A DNA stretch of 37,139 nucleotides, taken from NCBI GenBank assembly GCA_017397645.1, contig JAFQIE010000033.1, positions 1 through 37,139 of the forward strand, written 5' to 3'. The position numbers and the translations under genes are program-made. Positions 16,610 through 23,852 of the stretch are shown in pieces. Under the pieces are notes generated by a model. The model had not been told where the DNA came from. It was given only the letters and a program-made list of their open reading frames with translations, and searched no databases. Position 1 is the first letter of the stretch, and the number at the start of each line of letters is the position of its first letter. Origin of the DNA: Lachnospiraceae bacterium. GTDB taxonomy: Bacteria > Bacillota > Clostridia > Lachnospirales > Lachnospiraceae.

Positions 16610-17974
16610 TCATGTTGCATTTTGTGCTGCATTCGGCAACACCCTTTTCATAAACTTCCTATATTGGAATATCAAAAATACCGAAGCACCCACCCAGGCG
16701 CCCACTTCCGCACCGAAGATGCCTTTTTGTATTCCCAGATAACCCACGATCAATGAAACGCCTACTCGAATTCCTAATTCGATAAAGCCGGAAATCATAG
16801 GGGTCACGGAATCGCCCATACCCTGCAGGGCAGAGAGGTAGACGTATAGCAGGTACAGGAATGGCAAAAACACAGCCATAACAAAGAGGAAGGAGTAGCC
16901 GATATTCTCTGCTTCCAGCATCATCGTAATGTCCTCGGAAGAAATAAACAGTTTGACAATGAATCTGCCAAGCGCAATCACGATGGCACCAATCATCAAC
17001 GATGTACCGATGGATAATTTGACAGCGTCCACGATACCTGCTTTGATGCGGTCGATTTTTTGCGCACCGTAATTTTGGCCCACATAGGTGGTCACAGCAT
17101 ATCCGTAAGAGACAGCGGCGATTTCCAAAAGACCAAACAGTTTGTTGGCAGCGGTAAAGCCGGAAATGAAGCTGACAGAGAATCCGTTCACAATGGCAGT
17201 AATCATCATACCGCCGATACAGATGACCAGATTTTTGGCAGCCACGGGTGTGCCGAGAAACAATAGATTTTTCAAAATAGCAAGGTCTATTTTGAGGTCA
17301 TTCTTGCTAAATTTCAATTCTTGCGTACGACACATCTTAATACAGCAGATGACACCGGCAATAAACTGTGCCAACACGGTTGCAGCCGCTGCTCCGCCGA
17401 TGCCCCAGTGCAAAACATAGACAGCGACTAAGTCCAGGATAATATTTGTGACAGACGCCACTATCATAGCAATCAGCGGAGTTTTGCTGTTGCCGATGGC
17501 ACGCAAGGTTGCAGCGCAGTAATTATAAAACATGGTAGCTACAATGCCGCCGAAAATAATCCGGGTGTATAGCTCCGCCATGGGTCTCAGCTCGGCAGGA
17601 ACACGCAACATAAATAGGAAGAAATCCATCCCCGCTTGACCGATGACCAGACATACCAAAGAAATCGCCCCTGCAAGAAGGGCAGATTGTGCTACGTATT
17701 TTTTGAGTTCTGCCCAGTTTTGTTCCCCAAACTTTTGGGCGATGCGGACAGAAAAACCTTGGCTGTAGCCAAAGGCAATGCCAAGCAGCAACCAGCACAG
17801 CCAGTCAGAACTGCCCAGCGCAGCCAAAGCATGCATGCCAACGCCCCGGCCGACGATTGCGGTATCCGTAACGGTATATAGTTGTTGAAAAATATTTCCG
17901 AACATCAGGGGCAGCGCAAAGGAAAAGAGTAGTTTCATGGGCTTGCCCTGTGTCATATTGATATTTTTTTGCAT
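16610..17974 (-). CDS. MATE family multidrug/metabolite exporter
   Basis: 454 residues and twelve predicted membrane helices in two similar halves. The N-terminal MTQGKPMKLLFSFALPLMFG, FQQLYTVTDTAIVGRGVG and the mid-protein GTPVAAKNLVICIGGMM are typical of MatE proteins of the NorM/DinF type. They export cationic compounds using a Na+ or H+ gradient; the substrate is unknown. The gene lies 25 nt after the CYTH gene and is probably in the same transcript. The start at 17974 has AAAGGA rather far upstream; an internal Met seven residues in is a possible alternative. Confidence 0.93.
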   Translation of the reverse strand: MQKNINMTQGKPMKLLFSFALPLMFGNIFQQLYTVTDTAIVGRGVGMHALAALGSSDWLCWLLLGIAFGYSQGFSVRIAQKFGEQNWAELKKYVAQSALLAGAISLVCLVIGQAGMDFFLFMLRVPAELRPMAELYTRIIFGGIVATMFYNYCAATLRAIGNSKTPLIAMIVASVTNIILDLVAVYVLHWGIGGAAAATVLAQFIAGVICCIKMCRTQELKFSKNDLKIDLAILKNLLFLGTPVAAKNLVICIGGMMITAIVNGFSVSFISGFTAANKLFGLLEIAAVSYGYAVTTYVGQNYGAQKIDRIKAGIVDAVKLSIGTSLMIGAIVIALGRFIVKLFISSEDITMMLEAENIGYSFLFVMAVFLPFLYLLYVYLSALQGMGDSVTPMISGFIELGIRVGVSLIVGYLGIQKGIFGAEVGAWVGASVFLIFQYRKFMKRVLPNAAQNAT

Positions 17975-17999
17975 TGTTATTATGGTTCCTTTGATTTAT

Positions 18000-18497
18000 T
18001 TAAACTTGGCACAGCGCCAAATAAGAATTGTGGTACTTCTCATTATAGGTTACATCTTCGTCAAACCATTCGGGTGGCAGGAAAGCCTGTGCAGATTCCT
18101 TGCTGCCAAATTCCACTTCAGCAATTACAAGTGGTGCCAGTTCACCCTCAAATACATCCAACTCAATGGTCAATGTATAGTCGTCGGGGGGAGCCGGAAA
18201 ACCTTCTTTTTGCTTAAACTGGGGATTGTTTAAAGGAATCAGATATCTGCGTTTGGAAATGATCCGTCCGTCGGCTTTTAATAATAAGTGATAATAAGCC
18301 TCCATCGTTAGGGGCAGATTGTATTCTTCCCTAGCCATCATGCCGCTGCCTTTGTAGGTCATGTAGTACTGTTCGTCCTCTTTTCGGATGCGGATGACGG
18401 GATTGGTATTCAAATAAGCCTGTTCGATGTGTCGAAAGGCATACTGGTCTAAATTATCAGGTAAATCTTTTACCGTAAATTTTCTTTCGATTTCCAT
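18000..18497 (-). CDS. CYTH domain protein (triphosphate tunnel enzyme)
   Basis: 165 residues. The N-terminal MEIERKF carries the ExExK signature (Glu2, Glu4, Lys6). Tunnel-strand motifs follow: RIRKEDEQYYMTYKG, ISKRRYLIP, TIELDVFEG and IAEVEFGS. CYTH proteins hydrolyse inorganic triphosphate or related triphosphates, or rarely make cAMP; bacterial short forms are usually triphosphatases. The ribosome site AAGAGG precedes ATG 18497. It is first gene of a two-gene operon with the MATE exporter. Confidence 0.9.
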   Translation of the reverse strand: MEIERKFTVKDLPDNLDQYAFRHIEQAYLNTNPVIRIRKEDEQYYMTYKGSGMMAREEYNLPLTMEAYYHLLLKADGRIISKRRYLIPLNNPQFKQKEGFPAPPDDYTLTIELDVFEGELAPLVIAEVEFGSKESAQAFLPPEWFDEDVTYNEKYHNSYLALCQV

Positions 18498-18552
18498 AAG
18501 AACCTCTTTTCGTATGTACGATGTTGTGTGATGGCGTGTGCCACCAATACAT

Positions 18553-18581
18553 ATTCTATCACAAATTGGATATTATCCCAA
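18553..18581 (-). promoter_or_regulatory. promoter of the CYTH-MATE operon
   Basis: On the minus strand, TTGGGA (18581-18576), a 17-nt spacer and TAGAAT (18558-18553). Confidence 0.55.
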
Positions 18582-18644
18582 GAAGATTTCTATAAAGATT
18601 TCGTTAAATACAATAGAAAAAATTCACATGGTTTTATTCGATTA

Positions 18645-18673
18645 TTGACATAATTATCCCCTGTGGATATAAT
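18645..18673 (+). promoter_or_regulatory. strong promoter of the repeat RNA
   Basis: Consensus TTGACA (18645-18650) and TATAAT (18668-18673) with a 17-nt spacer. Initiation is predicted near 18680, well ahead of any start codon, so a roughly 190-nt non-coding transcript comes first. Confidence 0.88.
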
Positions 18674-18680
18674 AATATTG

Positions 18681-18868
18681 TAAGAGAAGCGTGCTTCTCA
18701 AGTGGGCTAACACTTTAATCTGATATGCTAGTCAATCTTGTGGTTGACCGTTGGCGGACAACACTAAAATCCGATAGATATACCAACTATGTTGGTCGTT
18801 GGCAGACAACACTAAAATTAGCCGCAAAGAGAGAGTAAATAGCACTTTGGTGTTATTACTCTCTCTTT
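18681..18868 (+). ncRNA. tandem-repeat RNA, candidate type III antitoxin
   Basis: No reading frame is present. A 5' hairpin, GAGAAG/CTTCTC (18684-18699), is followed by two full units and one partial unit: 18701-18748, 18749-18796 and 18797 to about 18825. The last two share a 22-nt start with one mismatch (18749-18770 and 18797-18818). Each full unit can form two hairpins joined by an A/T-rich strand. In unit 2 they are GTTG/CAAC and ACCAAC/GTTGGT; in unit 1 they are AGTG/CACT and GTCAA/TTGAC. The sequences differ but pairing is kept, which supports an RNA structure. The array ends in a terminator hairpin directly before a nuclease gene, as in ToxIN-type systems. The antitoxin role is inferred. 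Confidence 0.7.
18826..18868 (+). terminator. Rho-independent hairpin between repeat RNA and nuclease gene
   Basis: A 13-bp perfect stem (18826-18838 with 18856-18868), extended inward through a short bulge to a TTTG loop. The following tract is only UUU then AUAAUUAUAA, so it should be leaky. In type III toxin-antitoxin loci such a hairpin sets the RNA-to-toxin ratio. Confidence 0.85.
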
Positions 18869-18893
18869 ATAATTATAAGGGGGGATTTATGGT

Positions 18894-19541
18894 ATGAAAT
18901 TTACCAAGGAAGGAGCAAGACGTACGGTCTTGAACTGCGCAAAGCAGTATCAAGAGAAACTGGAAAATAAAACACTACTTATTGTATACCGAGAAAGAAA
19001 AGATAATTCCATTCGGTCAATTGAGGTGACTTTTTATCCGAGAAACTATCAACATCTTACGGGTGTTGAAATTCAGGATGAAGAGGGCAACACTCTTCGA
19101 AATCAATCAATTAATTTTTATCGAAAGTGTATAGAGAATAAGCTTAGTACCGATGAAATCCAGTTTAAGAATGATGGAACAACTCAACTGAAACTGCAGG
19201 CATTACCGGCACTTATGGATGTTAAAAAAATCACTAAGATTACAGGCGATTACAATGGAAGGCGTCCTTATTTGCTAGTGGACAAAATAATGGGAGGTGT
19301 GAATTTTTGTTTGGGATTGACAAAAGAAGGTTCAGAGTATGTTCCGTCTTCTGCATTGTTAGAAGATATCAGAAATTTAACTAACTCGCCATCACAAGTG
19401 CTTGCAATATTTGAGAAAGACAAAGGAGACGAAATATATCGCACTGTAAGGCATGTGGCAAAGGGATTAAATATACATAACATCGATTTGCCTATAGAGA
19501 TAAAAGCGAAAATATGTATAGAAAAGGATGTTGAAAAGTAG
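18894..19541 (+). CDS. probable PBECR4 (BECR-fold) nuclease, candidate RNase toxin
   Basis: 215 residues, soluble, with no signal peptide. Landmarks read like PBECR4 proteins (phage Barnase-EndoU-ColicinE5/D-RelE-like nucleases). They are an N-terminal helix ending CAKQYQEKLENK, then IEVTFYPRNYQHLTGVE (about 41-57), FYRKCIENKLS, DGTTQLKLQALPAL, ITGDYNGRRPYLLVDKIMGG and LLEDIR. The HLTG segment is the most diagnostic. It lacks resemblance to ToxN, CptN or TenpN. The ribosome site AAGGGGGG precedes ATG 18894. A two-codon frame (ATG GTA TGA, 18889-18897) overlaps the start. Placed behind repeats and a leaky terminator, it is a strong toxin candidate. The family call is from memory and moderately sure. 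Confidence 0.65.
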   Translation: MKFTKEGARRTVLNCAKQYQEKLENKTLLIVYRERKDNSIRSIEVTFYPRNYQHLTGVEIQDEEGNTLRNQSINFYRKCIENKLSTDEIQFKNDGTTQLKLQALPALMDVKKITKITGDYNGRRPYLLVDKIMGGVNFCLGLTKEGSEYVPSSALLEDIRNLTNSPSQVLAIFEKDKGDEIYRTVRHVAKGLNIHNIDLPIEIKAKICIEKDVEK

Positions 19542-19558
19542 ACTCAATGAGCTATAAT
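19531..19558 (+). promoter_or_regulatory. promoter of the DJ-1/PfpI gene
   Basis: TTGAAA (19531-19536), a 16-nt spacer and TATAAT (19553-19558). The -35 lies in the last codons of the nuclease gene. Confidence 0.6.
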
Positions 19559-19589
19559 AATACCATAATAAAATTCCGGGAGGGAAGAC

Positions 19590-20138
19590 ATGAATAAATT
19601 AGCAATTTTTTTCGCAGATGGATATGAAGAAATTGAAGCGTTGACCGTGGTGGACATCTGCCGTAGATGTGGCTTGGAGATAGATATGGTGGCGGTAGAG
19701 GAAGTGGATAAGGTAACCGGCTCCCATGGTATTTGCGTGGAAATGGACAAGACCCTTTCCCAAGTGGATTTTGATTCTTACGATATGTTGGTCCTGCCCG
19801 GCGGTATGCCCGGCACGAAAAATTTGGAGGCCTGCGAGAAGTTGATGGAGCAGGTGGATGCCTTTAATGCGCAAGGAAAATATATTGCAGCCATTTGTGC
19901 GGCACCCAGTATTTTCGGGCACAGAGGTTTGGTGGATGGCAGAAGTGCCTGTTGTTATCCCGGATTTGAGAGCCATTTGACCGGTGCAAATGCCACAGAA
20001 AATATGGTGGAAATATCTGATCATGTGATTACTTCCCGTGGGATGGGAACAGCAATTCCGTTTGCACTGGCTATTGTCAGTGTGTTCTTGGGTGAAGAGA
20101 AGGCAAAAGAGATGGGCAAGTCCATTATTTATTGCTAA
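19590..20138 (+). CDS. DJ-1/PfpI family protein (YajL/ThiJ-like)
   Basis: 182 residues. Flavodoxin-like fold with the nucleophile elbow AAICAAPSIFG (Cys about 103) and the conserved Glu16 in FADGYEEIEAL. A C-terminal GMGTAIPFALAIV segment completes the signature. These proteins act in protection from carbonyl or oxidative damage; exact activity varies (deglycase, glyoxalase, chaperone) and is disputed. Ribosome site GGGAGGG before ATG 19590. The M18 peptidase gene starts 15 nt downstream, so the two are probably co-transcribed. Confidence 0.93.
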   Translation: MNKLAIFFADGYEEIEALTVVDICRRCGLEIDMVAVEEVDKVTGSHGICVEMDKTLSQVDFDSYDMLVLPGGMPGTKNLEACEKLMEQVDAFNAQGKYIAAICAAPSIFGHRGLVDGRSACCYPGFESHLTGANATENMVEISDHVITSRGMGTAIPFALAIVSVFLGEEKAKEMGKSIIYC

Positions 20139-20153
20139 GGAAGGATATATATC

Positions 20154-21434
20154 ATGAAAGAGTTTCAAACGCGTGCCAGAAAAATGTTAGATTTCATAGA
20201 TGCGAGCCCCACACCCTATCATGTGGTGGAAAACTTGCAAAAAATGTTAGAAAGTCACGGATATCGTGAATTAAAGGAAACGGATGCATGGCAGGTAAAA
20301 CCCGGTGAAGGATATTTTGTTACCAGAAATGGTTCGTCTGTGATAGCGTTCCGCATGCCTGCAGATGAAAAGTCAATCAAGGGATTCCACATCGTGGCGT
20401 CCCACAGCGATTCGCCCTCCTTTAAGGTGAAGGAAGTGCCGGATATGCAGGCAGAAGGTGTATATGCCAAATTAAACACGGAAAAGTACGGCGGTATGAT
20501 TCTTTCCACTTGGTTGGACAGGGCCCTGTCCGTGGCCGGTAGAGTGGTGGTAAAGGATAGCGCGTCAGTACGCCTGGTCAATATAGATGAGGACTTGTTA
20601 GTGATTCCCAATCTGGCTATTCATATGAACCGTGATGTGAACAAGGGTGTAGAATACAATCCTCAGGTGGATATGTTGCCACTGTTTGGAATGTGTGGCG
20701 ATAATAAAGCGCCTTTTATGGAAAAAGTGGCGCAGGCAGCAGGTGTATCTGTAGAGCAGATTCTGGGACATGACCTGTTCCTGTACCCCAGAGAAAAAGG
20801 ACGTATCATCGGCGAGAACGGAGCATTTGTACTTTCTTCCCGTTTGGATGATTTGCAATGTGTCTATGCTTCCATGACTGCGTTCGTGGAGACGATTCCT
20901 AATGAATACATCAATGTGTGCGCGGTGTTTGACAACGAGGAAGTGGGAAGCGGTACCAAGCAGGGGGCAGATTCTACCTTTTTGGAAGACGTTTTGGCGC
21001 GAGTGGGAGAGTCGTTGGGAGTTTCACGCAGCGAGTATTTACGACTTGTTGCAGGAAGCTTTATGATTTCTGCGGACAACGCCCACGCCGTACATCCCAA
21101 TCGGCCGGAAAAGGCAGACCCCACCAACAGACCATTTCTAAATGGTGGTGTGGTGATTAAGTATCATGGCAGTCAAAAGTATTGCACCGATGCGGTATCC
21201 GGAGCAAAAATCAAAGCACTTTGCGAAAAGGCGAAGGTGCCTTATCAAACCTATGCCAACCGCTCCGACGTGGCAGGCGGTTCCACACTTGGAAATCTAT
21301 CCAACGCCCATGTGTCCCTATCCGGCGCGGATATCGGTTTGCCCCAGTTGGCAATGCATTCCGCAGTGGAAACCGCAGGCGTGAAAGATACCAAGTATGC
21401 GCAGGATATGTTTGCGGTGTATTTCGCAGAGTAA
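20154..21434 (+). CDS. apeB: M18 family zinc aminopeptidase
   Basis: 426 residues, the usual length. Zinc and catalytic motifs are present: ASHSDSPSFKVK (first zinc His), STWLDRALSVAGRV (bridging Asp), CAVFDNEEVGSGTKQGA (catalytic Glu pair), SADNAHAVHPN and the C-terminal MHSAVETAGVKD (last zinc His). It is a cytosolic dodecameric-type metallopeptidase that removes N-terminal, often acidic, residues from peptides. It forms a two-gene operon with the DJ-1 protein and ends in a terminator at 21457. Confidence 0.95.
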   Translation: MKEFQTRARKMLDFIDASPTPYHVVENLQKMLESHGYRELKETDAWQVKPGEGYFVTRNGSSVIAFRMPADEKSIKGFHIVASHSDSPSFKVKEVPDMQAEGVYAKLNTEKYGGMILSTWLDRALSVAGRVVVKDSASVRLVNIDEDLLVIPNLAIHMNRDVNKGVEYNPQVDMLPLFGMCGDNKAPFMEKVAQAAGVSVEQILGHDLFLYPREKGRIIGENGAFVLSSRLDDLQCVYASMTAFVETIPNEYINVCAVFDNEEVGSGTKQGADSTFLEDVLARVGESLGVSRSEYLRLVAGSFMISADNAHAVHPNRPEKADPTNRPFLNGGVVIKYHGSQKYCTDAVSGAKIKALCEKAKVPYQTYANRSDVAGGSTLGNLSNAHVSLSGADIGLPQLAMHSAVETAGVKDTKYAQDMFAVYFAE

Positions 21435-21456
21435 AATGTACTTTATAGAGTTAAGA

Positions 21457-21500
21457 GGAATTTCTTTGGCTTACTATTAAGCTTTGGAAGTTCCTTTTTT
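21457..21500 (+). terminator. Rho-independent terminator after the M18 peptidase gene
   Basis: A long imperfect stem (arms from 21457 and to 21494, GGAA/TTCC at the base) is followed by six T residues (21495-21500). Confidence 0.8.
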
Positions 21501-21559
21501 ATTGTTTGTAAGGGTAATTTGTTATTGCTGGGAACTGTAATCGGTATTTGCACTAAGTA

Positions 21560-21784
21560 TATGCGGTTGAAGCTGCGAGTTTATTGATTTGGGCGGTATG
21601 CTACTGGACGCGTATGCGGTGGGAATTATGAGTTTGCTGATTTGAGCCGCATGATATCGGGAGCATATGCGGTGGAAATTATGAGTTTGTTGATTTGAAC
21701 CGTACGATACGGGGAGTATTTACGGTTATTTTCGGACTTTGCCTGATTTTGTCTGTAATAATGAGCATTTGTATGCGGTCAAAA
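21560..21784. repeat. degenerate 53-nt tandem repeat, four units plus a partial
   Basis: Units start at 21560, 21613, 21666, 21719 and 21772, exactly 53 nt apart each time. Each opens with TATGCGGT or a variant. Units 1-3 share a GAGTTTrTTGATTTG-like core and unit 4 is the most diverged. In unit 2, ATGCGG near the start and CCGCAT (21648-21653) can pair. The period is not a multiple of three and no long frame crosses it, so it is non-coding. The rest of the 21435-21937 gap holds only the terminator and a second short repeat. Confidence 0.8.
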
Positions 21785-21806
21785 CGAGTAAAAAATAAAT
21801 GTCAAC

Positions 21807-21850
21807 CGCAATGCGCTTTATAATTTGTCGCAATGTGCTTTGTAATTTGC
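21807..21850. repeat. 22-nt direct repeat, two adjacent copies
   Basis: Copies at 21807-21828 and 21829-21850 differ at only three positions. Each reads CGCAATG-GCTTT-TAATTTG in outline. They sit about 90 nt before the subtilase start. Function unknown; an upstream operator or simple slippage product are both possible. Confidence 0.75.
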
Positions 21851-21937
21851 CGTCGATGATGAAAAAGGCTTCCTTTTAGACGCACGTGTCGGCCAAGGGC
21901 AGAATAAGAATAGTAAAAAGACCTATTGGTAGCGGAT

Positions 21938-23842
21938 ATGAATGAAAAACTGGAAGACTTGCTTCGTTTTGCACTGGAGACACCGGAGGAAGTGCGTCAG
22001 CAGACAGAGGATTTGAATACAGGGTTTGATGAGGACGCGAGAACCTGGGAATTGATTGTAAAATATCATGGTAGTTTAGAAAAGTTGGAGGAAATGGGAG
22101 TACAGGTGGAGTATTTAATTGCCGGGTATGCCATTCTGACAGTGCCGGAGGCATTGGTGGAAGCAGTGGCGGCATTGGAGGAAATTGAGTATGTGGAGAA
22201 GCCGAAGCGGTACTTCTATAGTCAAATCAGACCTAGGGAAACTTCCTGCATTTTGGAGCTGGGACCGGCGTTTACCGGGCAAGTGGGTGCTGACCAATTT
22301 GGGAACGCCGGTACGGTAGGTTTGTCGGGAAAAGGTATCTTAATTGCTGTCTTGGATAGCGGAATCGAATATAGACTCCCAGAATTTCGTCGTTCGGACG
22401 GCACCACTAGGATCAAATACTTGTGGGATCAAACCATCGTAACAGCGGATGGCCGGGATGGAAATGCACAAGAAGCTGCGATGGGAGAGCAAACGACACA
22501 ACAGGGTGTCGTTTATACGGAGGAACAAATAAATGTGTTGTTGGCAGAAGAAGACAGCACGTCAGATATGTCCCCGAACGGTACGGAAAATGTGGCGCAA
22601 AATCTCACCCGTCCCAGTCCGGACACATCCGGCCATGGCACAGCGGTGGCAGCTATAGCAGCAGGGAATAGTGATACTTATCAAGGGGTAGCTCCGGCAG
22701 CGGACCTGATTGTAGTGAAATTAGGAGTACCCGGAGTATTTTCCTTTCCTCGAACCACGGAGATTATGCGTGCGGTATCCTTTGCGGTGCAAAAAGGGGT
22801 GGAGTTACAGCAACCACTGGTCGTCAACTTGAGTTTTGGCAATACTTACGGAGCCCACGATGGCAGTTCCTTGTTGGAACGGTTTCTGGACAACGCAGCA
22901 GAAATTGGCAGAACAGTGATTTGCGTAGGTACGGGAAATGAAGGGAGTAATGGAGGTCACGCAGCGGGTCGTGTGGGAGAAGATAGTTTCGGTGTTGAGG
23001 TTGGAGAGAACGGAGGAAATACTGCTTTTGTAGAACTGGCGGTGGCGGACTACGAGACAAGTCTTAACGTGCAATTATGGAAAAACTATCAGGATGATTT
23101 TGAGGTGTATTTACTAGCACCTTCGGGAGAAGAAGTGCAGATCACTCAATCTGTGGAGGGTGGCAAATACACTATAGATGTGCAGAATACAAGAGTGCTG
23201 ATTTATATCGGAGAGCCCACGCCATATTCGGTGGCTCAGGAAATCTATTTGGAATTGCTTCCCTTAGATGGAAGTTTCATTAATTCCGGCATCTGGACCT
23301 TTCGATTAGAAGGAAAGGATGTGACTGATGTTTCCGGAGGATTTTACTATTTCTACCTGCCTTCCGGCGCAGTGAGAAATGAGAGAACAGGATTCCTGCG
23401 TCCCAATCCGGAGGTGACGCTGACCATTCCTTCCACGGCGGCCAAGGTCATCACTGTGGGAGCCTATGACCCGGTGTTTGAATCCTATGCTGACTTTTCC
23501 GGACGGGGATATGCAGATGCAAATCGCACCATTGGCGTGGTGATGGCGGGACTGACCAAGCCGGATTTGGTGGCACCGGGAGTGGATATCCTTGCACCAA
23601 ATACCTTTGGCGGACTTAGTGAGATGTCCGGAACTTCCTTTGCTACTCCCATTGTATCCGGTAGTGCGGCACTGCTTATGGAGTGGGGGATTGTGCGTGG
23701 CAACGACCCGTTTTTGTATGGAGAAAAAATAAAAGCCTACCTGCGCAAGGGAGCAAGGCCCCTGCGCGGGGAGGCTATCTATCCTAATGAACGGGTAGGT
23801 TGGGGTGCATTGTGCGTAGCAGACAGTTTCCCGGGAATATGA
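21938..23842 (+). CDS. S8 family subtilisin-like serine protease (Csp-like)
   Basis: 634 residues from ATG 21938 (MNEKLEDLLRFAL is the usual start; TTG 21926 is an alternative). A short propeptide-like region covers about 1-90 (WELIVKYHGSLEKLEEMG). The catalytic triad is intact: Asp near 139 in AVLDSGIEY, His near 233 in SGHGTAVAAIAAG and Ser near 566 in MSGTSFATPIVSG. A roughly 150-residue insert sits between the His and Ser blocks. No Sec signal is present. The layout resembles clostridial CspB-type subtilases, known in C. perfringens and C. difficile for processing the spore cortex lytic enzyme. A germination role here is only suggested. The gene is convergent with DUF4317 (10-nt gap). Confidence 0.92.
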   Translation: MNEKLEDLLRFALETPEEVRQQTEDLNTGFDEDARTWELIVKYHGSLEKLEEMGVQVEYLIAGYAILTVPEALVEAVAALEEIEYVEKPKRYFYSQIRPRETSCILELGPAFTGQVGADQFGNAGTVGLSGKGILIAVLDSGIEYRLPEFRRSDGTTRIKYLWDQTIVTADGRDGNAQEAAMGEQTTQQGVVYTEEQINVLLAEEDSTSDMSPNGTENVAQNLTRPSPDTSGHGTAVAAIAAGNSDTYQGVAPAADLIVVKLGVPGVFSFPRTTEIMRAVSFAVQKGVELQQPLVVNLSFGNTYGAHDGSSLLERFLDNAAEIGRTVICVGTGNEGSNGGHAAGRVGEDSFGVEVGENGGNTAFVELAVADYETSLNVQLWKNYQDDFEVYLLAPSGEEVQITQSVEGGKYTIDVQNTRVLIYIGEPTPYSVAQEIYLELLPLDGSFINSGIWTFRLEGKDVTDVSGGFYYFYLPSGAVRNERTGFLRPNPEVTLTIPSTAAKVITVGAYDPVFESYADFSGRGYADANRTIGVVMAGLTKPDLVAPGVDILAPNTFGGLSEMSGTSFATPIVSGSAALLMEWGIVRGNDPFLYGEKIKAYLRKGARPLRGEAIYPNERVGWGALCVADSFPGI

Positions 23843-23852
23843 GTGAGAAAAA

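Noticed and set aside
18701-18825. Repeat RNA as a CRISPR or tracrRNA
   Set aside because: Only two full units and a partial one, with hairpins inside each unit and no spacer-like variable segments. The neighbouring gene is not a Cas protein.
21560-21850. Repeat array as a CRISPR
   Set aside because: The 53-nt units are contiguous and degenerate, with no unique spacers and no cas genes.
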